NCBI GenBank assembly: GCA_007119795.1 | Contig: SKOZ01000078.1 | Coordinates: forward strand, 1-33,681 | Length of the DNA: 33,681 nucleotides | From: Planctomycetales bacterium | GTDB lineage: Bacteria > Planctomycetota > Planctomycetia > Pirellulales > Thermoguttaceae | Direction of reading: 5' to 3' | Shown here: in pieces, positions 15,715 through 25,000 of the stretch | How the letters are laid out: every line of letters begins with the position of its first letter | How positions within the stretch are numbered: the stretch's first letter is position 1 | The notes under the pieces: generated by a model | What the model was told of the DNA's origin: nothing | The model's database searches: none | What the model saw: the letters and a program-made list of their open reading frames with translations, nothing else | Position numbers and translations under genes: made by a program

Positions 15715-17478
15715 ATGGGAACGAAGGCATTCCATAGCGGGGCCGGCGGCCGCGCGCTGCGGTCAACGGCCATCCTGGCGGCCCCCGCCGCAGTCCTCGT
15801 CGGCCCCGCGGCGGCAGCCGTGGCCCAGGCAGAGGAGGTAAGCCGCGGACCGGGCCTCTATCTGAGCCTCACTAAGGTGGGGCTGATCATCGTCCTCTTC
15901 CTGCTCTGGGTGGCCACGACCGATTGGGTCAACCGCGATCTTCAGGACTTGAAGATCAAGCACACCCGATGGAACCCCCTGATGGTGGCTTCCTTTCCGG
16001 TGGCCTTCCTTCTCCTCCTTTTGATCCCCTTTTTCCTGGTGGGATTCGCCCTCCTCTTGATCGCCTACTTCGTACCGCTGATCCTCTATGTCGTGCATCG
16101 CAACGGCCGCGTCGACGACCAGCGCAAAATCCTCACCCGCCAGCATTTGCGCTTCCTGGCCGCCAACCTCATCAACCGTCTGGGCGGCAAGATGGAGGTG
16201 GATGAGAAGGCGGAATGGGAGAAGGGCCCGCCGCTGATCCTCAATCCAACCGGCGGCCCCACGCACCAGGACGAACAGGCGCGGGTCATTATGGCCCGCC
16301 AGATGCCCGGATTCCTCTTCGCCCGCCAGATCCTGGCGGAATCCCTCGCGCGCCGCAGCAGCGCCCTGATGCTGGACTACAACCAGCAGGCGGTGGGTGT
16401 GCGGCTGATGATCGACGGCGTATGGCACAACGACCAGCCTCGCGAGCGGCAGACGGGCGACCCGCTCTTGGAGGCGCTCAAGGTCCTTTGCGGACTGAAT
16501 CCTCAGGACCGCCAGCGCCGCCAGGAGGGCCCCTTCGCCGTCGTCTACGAAGACCGGACGAAGAAGGCCACCCTCGTCACCCAGGGGACGAAGACCGGCG
16601 AACGGGCGGTCATCCAGTTCGCGGATTCGAAGGTCGAGTTCCAATCGCTCGCCGACCTCGGCATGCGGCCCAAGCTCGAGGAGCAGCTCATCGACCTGCT
16701 CCACCGCCCCCAGGGATACGTCTTCCTGGCCGCGCCGCCGGCCAATGGCCTGCGGACCACGACCAACGTGGCCCTCAACAAGATGGACCGTTTCACTCGC
16801 GAGTTCGCCTCCATCGAGGAGGAGAACAACCGCTACGAGGAGGTGGAAAACATTCTCGTGACGGTCTATCAGTCCTCCGAGGGACATACCCCCGTGGACG
16901 TGCTGCCCCGCGTCATCCGCATGCAGCCGCACGTGATCGTCGTCCGCGACGTCGTCAACGCGGAGACGGTCCGCTTCCTCTGCGGCGAAGTCGAGGACGG
17001 CCACCTGATCCTCTCCACGGTGCGCGCCAAGGATGCCATCGACGGCCTCATGCGGGTCCTGGCCCTCAGCGTCCCCCCCGCCGATCTGGCGCCCGCGCTT
17101 CTGGGCGTTCTCGCCCAGCGGCTGATCCGGAAGCTCTGCGACGCCTGCAAGGAGGCCTACCAGCCGCCCCCGCAGATTCTCAAGCAGCTCGGTGCCACCC
17201 CCCAGCAGATCCCCGCCCTCTACCGGCCCCCGCAGCAGCCCGAGGAGGTCTGTGCGAAGTGCCAGGGGATCGGCTACTATGGCCGCACGGCACTCTTCGA
17301 GCTCCTCGTGGTGGGCGACCACTTCCGCCGCGCGTTGGCCGCGGGCGCCCCGGCCGAGATGCTCCGCAAGGCCGCCCGCCAGGACGGCATGCGCTTCTTT
17401 CAGGAGGAAGGCATTCTCCTCGCCGCCAAGGGGGTCACCTCACTGCCGGAGTTGGCACGCGTCCTCAAGGAAGGATAG
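15715..17478 (+). CDS. Membrane-anchored GspE/PilB-like protein with degenerate ATP site
   Basis: 587 residues. The N-terminus looks like a signal peptide or first membrane segment (about 13-38), followed by membrane helices at about 50-68, 91-108 and 110-127. Residues about 195-587 follow the GspE/PilB plan: a RLMIDGVWHN strand near 230, the ATPase core, GHLILSTVRAKDAIDGL near 429 as the His-box counterpart, a tetracysteine zinc motif (C475, C478, C513, C516), and GIGYYGRTALFELLVV after it. Walker A, normally GPTGSGKTTT, reads APPANGLRTTT (340-350), losing the invariant Gly-Lys-Thr. Walker B, normally GEIRD, reads RDVVNAET (411-418), losing Gly and Glu. It is therefore probably not an ATPase. 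A scaffold or partner ring for the preceding PilT-type protein is my inference. The ATG at 15715 follows a 131-nt spacer. Confidence 0.85.
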   Translation: MGTKAFHSGAGGRALRSTAILAAPAAVLVGPAAAAVAQAEEVSRGPGLYLSLTKVGLIIVLFLLWVATTDWVNRDLQDLKIKHTRWNPLMVASFPVAFLLLLLIPFFLVGFALLLIAYFVPLILYVVHRNGRVDDQRKILTRQHLRFLAANLINRLGGKMEVDEKAEWEKGPPLILNPTGGPTHQDEQARVIMARQMPGFLFARQILAESLARRSSALMLDYNQQAVGVRLMIDGVWHNDQPRERQTGDPLLEALKVLCGLNPQDRQRRQEGPFAVVYEDRTKKATLVTQGTKTGERAVIQFADSKVEFQSLADLGMRPKLEEQLIDLLHRPQGYVFLAAPPANGLRTTTNVALNKMDRFTREFASIEEENNRYEEVENILVTVYQSSEGHTPVDVLPRVIRMQPHVIVVRDVVNAETVRFLCGEVEDGHLILSTVRAKDAIDGLMRVLALSVPPADLAPALLGVLAQRLIRKLCDACKEAYQPPPQILKQLGATPQQIPALYRPPQQPEEVCAKCQGIGYYGRTALFELLVVGDHFRRALAAGAPAEMLRKAARQDGMRFFQEEGILLAAKGVTSLPELARVLKEG

Positions 17479-17516
17479 CGCCGAACATCATCCACCTTAG
17501 CCTGGTCCGAGAATCC

Positions 17517-18137
17517 ATGGGTTTCCTCTTCGATCTACTGATGTTGATGATCGCGGTTGCCGTGGTGGCCTTCCTGTATGGGGAAGGCATCTGGAGCAAT
17601 ACGATCATGCTCATCAATACGGTGCTGGCCGGGCTGCTGGCGATGAATCTCTTCGAACCGCTGGCCGGCTGGCTGGAAGAGATGGTGCCGGCAATGCAGT
17701 TGGCCTGGGACTTCGTCTGCCTCTGGGTGGTGTTCGTCGTCACCGTGGTCGTCCTCCGCCTGCTCACCGACCGCATCTCGCGGGTGCGGGTGCGGTTTCT
17801 GAAACTCGTCGAACAGATCGGCAGTCCGGCGGTGGGCCTGCTGGTGGCCATGGTGGTGGTCTCCTTCACGGTGACCACGCTCCACACCGCCCCCTTGGGG
17901 ACGACGTTCATGTGGGGCGGATTCGACCCGGACAAGCGGATGGTGCTGGGGACCGCTCCCGACCGGAACTGGCTTGCCTTTACGCACTACGTCTCTGCCG
18001 GATCGCTCCACCGCCTGGACGTGGAGGACGGCGAGCGGGTGTTCGACCCCAACCAGGAGTTCATCCGTAACTACGTTGCGCACCGCAAGGAAGTCGAGTC
18101 GCATCTCGGTACCGCCGACTGGTTCATCGTCAACTGA
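17517..18137 (+). CDS. CvpA-like multi-pass membrane protein
   Basis: A 206-residue membrane protein with four predicted helices (about 3-20, 27-46, 65-83 and 103-124) and a polar C-terminal domain of about 80 residues containing FIRNYVAHRKEVE. The size, four-helix arrangement and Arg-rich loop between helices 3 and 4 (RLLTDRISRVRVRF) resemble the CvpA (colicin V production protein) family. Similarity is suggestive, not certain, and the biochemical role of CvpA proteins is largely unknown. It starts 38 nt after the GspE-like gene, so it is very likely in the same operon. The C-terminal domain would be periplasmic if both termini lie on the same side, as four helices predict. Confidence 0.72.
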   Translation: MGFLFDLLMLMIAVAVVAFLYGEGIWSNTIMLINTVLAGLLAMNLFEPLAGWLEEMVPAMQLAWDFVCLWVVFVVTVVVLRLLTDRISRVRVRFLKLVEQIGSPAVGLLVAMVVVSFTVTTLHTAPLGTTFMWGGFDPDKRMVLGTAPDRNWLAFTHYVSAGSLHRLDVEDGERVFDPNQEFIRNYVAHRKEVESHLGTADWFIVN

Positions 18138-18210
18138 CGCCGCGCCGATCCGTGCGGCCCCCGGACTGGGCGGTGCGGTGCCCTATTCGCATCCGGGGAG
18201 AGACTTTGCC

Positions 18211-18966
18211 ATGTCGTCCCACGAACGCTTAAGGCCTCTTTCAGCCGACGCCGCCGATCGCGATCTGGTGGAGTACCGTTCCGTCTGCGGGCTCTCCGTG
18301 GTCGCCGCCATTGCCGGAGGGCTCTCGGCGCTGGCCCTGCTCGATCCGGCGTTGTGGAGCGTGCCCGTCGTGGGAATCGGCCTCTCCCTGGCCGCCCTCC
18401 GCCGGCTCGCCCGCAACGAGGAGCTCATCGGGCGGCGGGGGGCAATCGCCGGGCTGGTCCTCTCCCTGCTCTTTATCAGCTCCGCCTCCGCCTGGTGGTT
18501 CCTCGAGCGATGGCAACTCCGCTCCCAGGGCCTGCGGGTGGCCGAGGCCTATTTCGAGCTCCTCCGTAGCGGGCAGCCGGTCCTCGCCCACCAGCTCACG
18601 ACCCATGCCGACGTCCGCGTCCCTCTCGACGACGAGGAGGCCATCTGGGAGCTGTATCGCGAGGACCAGTTCGCCCTGGTGGAACTCGATCGCTACCTCG
18701 AGTCTCCCGTGGTGCGGACCCTGGTGGCCCTGGGGCCGGAGGCCCACATCCGGCACTACGGATCCGATGGGAGTGCCTCGGGGTCGAGCACCCGCACCTT
18801 CTTCGAGGTCTTCACGGTAACTTTCGACAGCCAGGAAGGGCGCAAGACGTTCTTCGTGCGCCTCAGCCTCGAACGGGCACCCCGCCACCGCACCGAGGGT
18901 TACGGCTGGCGAGTAACCGACATCGATGGTGGCGTGCGGCCGCGGGCTTTCGAGGAACCCATGTAG
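18211..18966 (+). CDS. DUF4190-like membrane protein of unknown function
   Basis: A 251-residue protein. The N-terminal third has two to three membrane segments (about 27-44, 49-65, 75-97) with the pattern WSVPVVGIGLSLAALRRLAR and a following GRRGAIAGLVLSLLFI. That pattern resembles DUF4190, a small membrane module frequent in planctomycetes and actinobacteria. The C-terminal two thirds is soluble and beta-rich (FFEVFTVTFDSQEGRKTFFV, YGWRVTDIDGGVRPR) and unrecognised. ATG 18211 has GGGGAGAG about 9 nt upstream. It lies 73 nt after the CvpA-like gene and is probably the last gene of the hisF/pilT-like run. Function unknown. Confidence 0.75.
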   Translation: MSSHERLRPLSADAADRDLVEYRSVCGLSVVAAIAGGLSALALLDPALWSVPVVGIGLSLAALRRLARNEELIGRRGAIAGLVLSLLFISSASAWWFLERWQLRSQGLRVAEAYFELLRSGQPVLAHQLTTHADVRVPLDDEEAIWELYREDQFALVELDRYLESPVVRTLVALGPEAHIRHYGSDGSASGSSTRTFFEVFTVTFDSQEGRKTFFVRLSLERAPRHRTEGYGWRVTDIDGGVRPRAFEEPM

Positions 18967-19132
18967 CGCCGCCCCGGCTGCCAAGCGGGAGCGAGGCGCT
19001 TGCCGGCCGCCATCGCCACTGCCGCCGGTTGAGCTGCCGGATGCCCCGCGGCGCCGGCGGGTCCGCTGGAGAAGGCCTCGTCAGGGGAGCAGCCGACGGC
19101 CCCCACCGCGCCAGGTTCCCGCCGGCGGCTGC

Positions 19133-19390
19133 CTAACCTCCGGATACCAGGCGGGGGAGCGTGAACGAATAGAGGATCGTCACGGCTCCGGTGGCCATCA
19201 AGCTCCAAGGTGCCCACGGTGGCGGAGTGAGCACCTTGGCGACCTGCTTCTTCTCCCCGGAGGCCAGCAGCGTGTTGGCCGCTACCGGGACTTCCTCGGT
19301 GGCTTTCAATACCACGCGTTCCACCGCCAGGGCCTCAACCCCGAGAATGAAGACGTAGATGCCCAGGGCCAGAAAGAGGGCTCGCCACAT
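19133..19390 (-). CDS. Small two-helix membrane protein of unknown function
   Basis: 85 residues: a membrane segment at about 3-22 (ALFLALGIYVFILGVEALAV), a polar stretch with VLKATEEVPV and ASGEKKQV, and a second helix at about 60-80 (WAPWSLMATGAVTILYSFTL). The longer open frame upstream is Arg/Pro-rich low-complexity sequence, so I prefer ATG 19390, which follows GCAGG. I recognise no family. It faces the end of the DUF4190-like gene and lies 540 nt downstream of the pterin synthase gene on the same strand, so it may be a separate transcript. Confidence 0.6.
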   Translation of the reverse strand: MWRALFLALGIYVFILGVEALAVERVVLKATEEVPVAANTLLASGEKKQVAKVLTPPPWAPWSLMATGAVTILYSFTLPRLVSGG

Positions 19391-19929
19391 CCTGCAGGCT
19401 CCACGGACGACGTTTTTTCGGGACACAACACGAAACGAACGGAAGACAGACGCGCGGGCGGCACCGTGTGGGAAAGGAGAGGCGGCTGGCCGCCATGGTC
19501 CCCGCAACGGCACACACCCGGCCGCGGCGGGGCCGGAAGGTCGATTCACGGCAGCGTTACCAAGGCCGCAGGGGTGCGCCCCACGGGCCGTCCGCCCGAT
19601 GGCCGGGCGAGGCCCGCTGCCTGTTACCCCCTCCTCCGGGTGCGGCGGCACGCAACGTGCCCTGCCCGCCCGTCGTTGCGCGTCCGTCTACGTACCTTTT
19701 CGTCGTCCACTGCGGCACGGCTATAGACGGCCGCCGGCCCAGCCTGTTCTGCCGGTCGCGCCGTTCCTGCGGGCGGGGGTGGAAGGGCCCTTCACGAAGA
19801 ATCGCGAGGCGGTCGAATCCTCCCCGGCCCGGGGGGACGGCGCATCGAGGACGAAGAAGCGGGGGCGCCCGCCCACACGACATCTCCAGGCGAAAGGCTG
19901 GGGCGGAGTGAAGGCCTCCTGCGGGGGAG
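19391..19929. other. Intergenic region, no gene seen
   Basis: About 540 nt between two minus-strand genes. Frames here are Arg/Pro-rich with no family signature. On the minus strand, a short GC hairpin (19859-19872) followed by TTCTTC could be a weak terminator for the pterin synthase operon. No promoter stands out. Confidence 0.4.
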
Positions 19930-20430
19930 CTAATCCTTGGCCACCGGCTCGATGGTGTAGCCCGCAGCGCGGCCCTGGCCCTCCTCGACGACGATCCGCA
20001 CCCGCTGCGGCCGGGAGCAGCCGATTTCGGCCAGCGACTCGAGGAGCCGCCGGCCAATGTGCCGGGCCATGAGCTCGGCGGTGGTGTTCGCCAGCGGCAG
20101 CAGGAGGCAGCCGCCCCGGGGGAAGACCCAGCGGCGGTCGGCGAAGCGGGCCTCCACCTCGTCCCCTTCCGCCGTGACGCGAATCTGCGGGTGCTCGGTG
20201 GGGAGGAGCACGCGGTGGTCGAAGGCTTCGAGTATCTTCCGCAGGACGGCTTCCAGGGCCACGAAATCGACGACGCAGGCGTGCTCGTCCAGCGGTCCGC
20301 AGAGTTCGGCGGCCACGCGGTAGTTGTGGCCGTGCAACTGCTCGCATTCCCCAGGGCCGAAGGTGATGAAATGCGCGGCGCTGAAACCGATCCCCTCGCC
20401 GGCGACGCGGACGTAGTACTGTTCGCCCAT
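19930..20430 (-). CDS. 6-pyruvoyltetrahydropterin synthase / QueD-family protein
   Basis: A 166-residue T-fold enzyme of the PTPS/6-carboxytetrahydropterin synthase family. Such enzymes act on dihydroneopterin triphosphate in the queuosine/7-deazapurine pathway (QueD) or in tetrahydropterin synthesis. Zinc ligands H20 (FSAAHF), H33 and H35 (LHGHNY) are present, as are catalytic C29 (GECEQLHGH), D55 (VVDF), D71-H72 (FDHRVLL) and the pterin-anchoring Glu (NTTAEL, 119). ATG 20430 is preferred because GGAAG lies 8 nt upstream; ATG 20445 would add five residues but has AGGA abutting it. It is 21-37 nt downstream of the DUF5010 gene on the same strand. No queC, queE or queF is visible, so QueD versus another PTPS role is not settled. 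Confidence 0.88.
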   Translation of the reverse strand: MGEQYYVRVAGEGIGFSAAHFITFGPGECEQLHGHNYRVAAELCGPLDEHACVVDFVALEAVLRKILEAFDHRVLLPTEHPQIRVTAEGDEVEARFADRRWVFPRGGCLLLPLANTTAELMARHIGRRLLESLAEIGCSRPQRVRIVVEEGQGRAAGYTIEPVAKD

Positions 20431-20466
20431 GGGTAGTGCTTCCATTCCTGACCGCGGCCCCCGGCC

Positions 20467-22002
20467 CTACGGGAGGCGGCGGAGGCGGACATGGCTCACC
20501 GTGAGCTCCTCGCCGAAGCCGCCGAGGCGGAAATCGGCGCCGTTGGCGCGGTTGGCGAACCGCGCGTGGGGGATGGTGAAGGTGACCTCCCGCCACTGCC
20601 CTGTCTGCTCTATCGGCTGTTCGTGGCCGTGGCGGAACTCCTGGTCGAGGCCCGCCAGGGCCGGATCGGCGGAGTCGTACTCGAAGGTGAACGATTCGGG
20701 GCCGGCGTCGAGATAGCCGACGGTGACCTCGACGGTCTCGTCGCCGTCGTAGAGGAACCTCAGGTCGGCTTCGAAGTAGATGAAGCGGAATTCGGAGAAG
20801 CGATTGGGCCTGGTCACCCAGGCCTGCCGGCCGCCGACGGTCCGCTCCTCGACCAGTCCGTCGCCGTCGGCCGCCGACCGCAGGGCGAGGCCTCGAGACT
20901 CCCCGGGGGTGACGGCTGCCTCCGTCCGCCGCGCCATGCCGGCGGCCGGATCGAGGTGCTCGCCGGCGCGGAAGCGGTCGACGTAGTGGCGGGTGAGCTC
21001 GATGTACTTTCGGCCGTACTCGGCCGACTCGCAGATGTCCGTCCCTTCGTGGAACTCGTTCCAGGTCTCGATATGGACCAGCCAGGGGCGCGTCTGCGGG
21101 TTGCGGCTGAGGAGGCGTTCCCAACTGAAGCGGTAGAAATCGCCCTCTTCGCGGTCGCGGATCAGCGGTTCCCGCCCCGGGACGGCGGTGTGGTCGTAGC
21201 CGGGGCCCAGGGCGGCGGTGTCCAGGATTTGCGGGGCCAGGGCTCCGCCCCACTGGTACTCGCTGTCCGCCTCGCCCGGCCAGTCCCGCATCTTTACCAG
21301 GAAGAGGTCTGTGCCGAAGTCCTCGCGGAACATCTCGCGGACGGCGGGGAAGAGATCTTCATCCACAGCCCTGGCGAAGTGGGCGGTGTAGAGGAAGACC
21401 AGCGGCTTACCGTCGACCGTGGCGCGGTGTCGTGGCGGAATCTGGGAGAAGAAGTTGCGGATGGTACCGTAGAACCACTTCCTGCCGGCTGCCGTGGTCA
21501 GGTCGACGTGATAGCCGAAGCGGTTCCACTCGAGCGTGCTCGTATCGTAGAACATGCCGATCGCAGCCGGCTCCCGCCCCTCTTCCACGAGCTTCTCGCG
21601 GGCGGCCACCAGCGGCCCGAGGCCCACGTCGCTCCAGTGGTCCTCCGCCGCCCCGGGGTAGCCCCAGTAGACGGGCATGGCCACGTCGATACCCGCGGCC
21701 ATCATGTCCTCGAGCTGCGTGTAGTGCCACTGGATGTTCTTGTAGCTGAAGCCCTCGAGCGTGGGGGGGTGGGTGGTCAGAGCGTCGCTGCCGTCGGGAT
21801 TGAGGATGTGGTAGTTCGTCTCGACGTCGTACCAGTAGAAGTACGTAGTGGCCACCGTGGGCGTGCCGGGAGTGAAGTCGCGGCCGGCCGGCGCAGAGGC
21901 ATCGCCGGCGACCACGTATGGCCCCAGCGGCGGGCCCAGCGTGAAGTCGTCGGACGGCGCCGCGGCGAGCACGAGGCTGAGCAGCAGGGCGGTGTATGGC
22001 AT
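20467..22002 (-). CDS. Secreted DUF5010-like glycosidase-related protein
   Basis: 511 residues with a short signal peptide (MPYTALLLSLVLAAA). The N-terminal barrel-like domain (about 45-350) opens with TVATTYFYWYDVETNYHI and has GIDVAMPVYWGYPG, IGMFYDTSTLEWNRFGYH, KPLVFLYTAHF and HIETWNEFHEGTDICES near 310-325. The TWNEFHEGT block is typical of the DUF5010/GH99-like group, in which acidic residues at strand ends could be catalytic. A C-terminal beta-sandwich-like domain (about 370-511; FRFIYFEADLRFLYDGDETV and a following VTVGYLDAG) resembles a carbohydrate-binding module. Enzymatic activity is inference. It begins 9 nt after the stop of the large beta-helix gene, so the two are almost certainly co-transcribed and may process the same polysaccharide. 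Confidence 0.82.
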   Translation of the reverse strand: MPYTALLLSLVLAAAPSDDFTLGPPLGPYVVAGDASAPAGRDFTPGTPTVATTYFYWYDVETNYHILNPDGSDALTTHPPTLEGFSYKNIQWHYTQLEDMMAAGIDVAMPVYWGYPGAAEDHWSDVGLGPLVAAREKLVEEGREPAAIGMFYDTSTLEWNRFGYHVDLTTAAGRKWFYGTIRNFFSQIPPRHRATVDGKPLVFLYTAHFARAVDEDLFPAVREMFREDFGTDLFLVKMRDWPGEADSEYQWGGALAPQILDTAALGPGYDHTAVPGREPLIRDREEGDFYRFSWERLLSRNPQTRPWLVHIETWNEFHEGTDICESAEYGRKYIELTRHYVDRFRAGEHLDPAAGMARRTEAAVTPGESRGLALRSAADGDGLVEERTVGGRQAWVTRPNRFSEFRFIYFEADLRFLYDGDETVEVTVGYLDAGPESFTFEYDSADPALAGLDQEFRHGHEQPIEQTGQWREVTFTIPHARFANRANGADFRLGGFGEELTVSHVRLRRLP

Positions 22003-22011
22003 GGCGGGGTC

Positions 22012-25000
22012 TTATCTTGCAGGGACGTAGTGGGGGGTGATTTCGTGGCGGACCGGCCAGGAGGCGCGGTGTTCCTCTTCGTAGAGGCCGATCTCGTCGA
22101 AGGGAATGGGGCGGAAGCCGAGGCGGCGGAACAGCGGCGCGTCGGCCGGGAGTGAAAAATCGCGGCCTGCCGGATCGGCGAAGCCGGGATCTTCACCCAA
22201 GAGGAGGTTGTCAAGGAATTCGTTGCGGTTCGGATCCCGGACGGCGAAACGCCCGCATTCGACGGCCACGTTCCGCCAGTGGAAGTTGCGGTCGTGGTCT
22301 TCCTCCATGCGGGCCAGGTCGGGATAACGGTCGCTGAACGGTGGCTGGCTGATATCGACGCCGCCGGCGGAAATGGCCCGCCGGATCCACTCGCTGGCCA
22401 GGCCTTCCCGCCAGCGCCGCTCCCCCCAGGCAGAGAAGCTCACGGCGTACTGGCAGTCGATGAAGAGGTTGTTGTCGACGATGTTGTCCTTGCCGCCGTG
22501 GATCTGCACCGCGCCGAAGCGACCCCCGGCGGCACGGAAAAAGACGTTCCCGTACACGAGCGTGGCGCTGATGAAGTCGTCCAGCCGGATGCCCGCCTGG
22601 CCGGCCACGCTGTGGCCGCTGCCGATGTGGTGCCAGAAATTGTAGCGGATGACGTTGCCCCGGTAGGCCGGGTTGCCGAACATGTCGATGCCCGACTGAT
22701 CGTCCGACTCGTAAACCACGCTGTGGACCTCGTTCATCTCGATGGTGTGCTCGAAGCCCTCGACCCGCATGCCGTGGTGGGGGGAGTCGTGGAAGAGGTT
22801 GTGGGCGATGCGGTTGCCCACGCCGTCGAGGTGGACCGCCGGGGCGTAGACGCGGTCGACGCGGGTGAAGTCGCGGACGAGGGTGTTCTCGACGAAGTGC
22901 TCGCCGGGGGTGAGCGTGGCCCGCTCGCCGCCGGCCATGCGGACGCCACCGGCGCCCAGTGTGTAGAGGTCGCAGCCAAAAACCCCGTGGCGCCGGCCGC
23001 CGGAGACGACGACGGCGTTGGCCCCCAGGCGGCGGAAGGTGCAGCCGGCCAGGAGGACATCGCTCCCTCCCTGGATCACGGCTCCGCCGCCACGGCCGAG
23101 CTCGAAGACCAGCCCCTTGAGCACGACGTGATGGACCTCCTGCATCTGCACGAAAGGATCGGCCAGGAGCGGCAGCTCGATGGTGGCTTCGGCCAGGTCG
23201 TGGGGAGGGTAAAGGTAGAGGATGCCGGCGGTGCGATCCAGGAACCACTCGCCGGGCCGTTCCAGCTCTTCCAGGAGATTGAAGACATAGAAGGGCATGC
23301 CTTGGCGGAAGCCGTAGCTGGTGCCGTGCTCGGTGGCGAAACGGCCCTGCTCCACGTCGATTTCGGCGATCCGCACGGTGCGGCCCGCCCAGAGGTGCCC
23401 CCAGTACCCGAACATCCAGGCGTCGTCGGCTTGGCTCCAGCGCTCGGGGCGGTCGGTGGGGTACTCGAACTCGCCGGGTTGCCCGGCCTCGTCGGTGCGG
23501 AAGCCGCCGCGGTGGACCGGTCCGGTCTCGACGAAGCCCTCGTTGGGCCAGCGGGCCAGCTCCATGGGCCGGCCGTCGACGTACAGATCGACCCAGGGAT
23601 GGGCGTTGGCGCCGGACAGGCCGAAGCCGCGGAGTCCCAGGCTGCCGACGTCGTCGATGCCGGCCGCCGCCAGGTCGACCTGGAGGACGTGATCGCGCGC
23701 GGCCTCGGGGAGCCGCGCCAGCACGGCCTCGTCGGTGACCGGCTCGAAGCCGATGAGCTCCACGCCGCCGTGGAAGCGGGGCGTCTCGCCCGGGTAGGCC
23801 CGGTAGACGATGGGCGCTGCCTCGGTGCCGGAATCCTCTTCGCTCAGCGCGAACGCCTCCTCCGCGCGGTACAGGCCGCCGCGGACGAAGGTTGTTACGC
23901 CGCCCACGGGCAACTCTCCCTCAGCGCGAAGCTCACGGATGGCATCGCGGGCGCGGGCCAGGGTGGCGAAGGGGGCCGCTTCCGTGCCCGCGGCCGAGTC
24001 GTCACCGTCGGGAGCAACGAAGAAGGTAGCGCCAGGTTCGGGGAGCTCGCGGAGTTTCGTCCGGCTGGCTGCCGGATCGCGCGCAGGCTGTCCTTGGGCA
24101 AGCCGCTCCATCTCGCTACGGCGCTCGCCGGCCTCCCAGCGGTGGTGGGGTAGGAGGTCGCCGTCCTCGGCAATGCCCCCGAAGGCGGCGGCCGCAGCGG
24201 AGTAGTCTTCCTCGAGGAAACGGCTGTGGGCCGCGGTCAAGCGGGCGATGCCGCGGACCTCCGGCGGGACCTCGTCGGCTCCGGCAAGGGCATCGTACGC
24301 GTCCCGCGCGGCGGCATAGTCGCCGGCGGCCAGGTAGGCATGGGCCCGTTGCAGACGGAGGTTCCAGGCATCGCTGCCGGAGAGCTCCCCACTTTCGAGG
24401 ATCTCATTGAAGATCCGGCGGGCGGCTTCCGCCTCGCCTTCGTCGAGGAGCCGTTCGGCAAACCCCAGCTTGGCAGCCAGGCGGTCGCGGCCAGTGAGTG
24501 CCTCTTCTTCCAGAAGCCGCTCGAAGACCTCCCGCGGAGCGGCCGCGCCCATCACGCCCCGTTCGTAGTGGAGTGTAAGCCGGGCGGCGGCCATGCGGAG
24601 CGTCTCGGGGAGCTGCGCATCGGCAGCGACCCGGGCAAACTCGGCCAGGGCGGCCTGGGGCTGATTCTGCTGCCGGAGCGCCCGGCCCCGGCCGATCTTC
24701 GCTACCGCGCGGTAGCCGGCCGGAACGCCTTCATCCTCGGCAAGGGCGGCAAAGGCCGCCTCGGCGGTCGGCCAGTCGTCGCGGGCGATGGCGTCGGTGG
24801 CCTGGCGGATGGGCCCCCGGACCGGTTCGGGGACGCTGCCGCGGAAGAAGGTCTGGGCGAGGATCTCGTCGGCGGCCAGCGCGCCGCGGAAGACGGCCAC
24901 CTCGTCGACGTCCATCGCCAGCGAGCCGATGCCCGCCCCGGCGTAGCCGACCCGGAAGGCGCCTGCCGGCGGTGTGTAGTCGCCGTCGAAGTCGGCCGCG

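Noticed and set aside
19801..19835. tRNA T-arm-like string (GGTCGAATCC)
   Set aside because: No acceptor, D-arm or anticodon arm can be built around it.
20491..22155. Long plus-strand open frame of 554 codons
   Set aside because: It lies antisense to the DUF5010-like gene, which has a signal peptide, family motifs and correct operon spacing. High GC leaves the opposite strand open; the translation shows no family pattern.
22279..24153. Plus-strand open frame of 624 codons
   Set aside because: Antisense to the beta-helix protein; Ala/Gly/Val/Asp-rich composition typical of GC-rich shadow frames.
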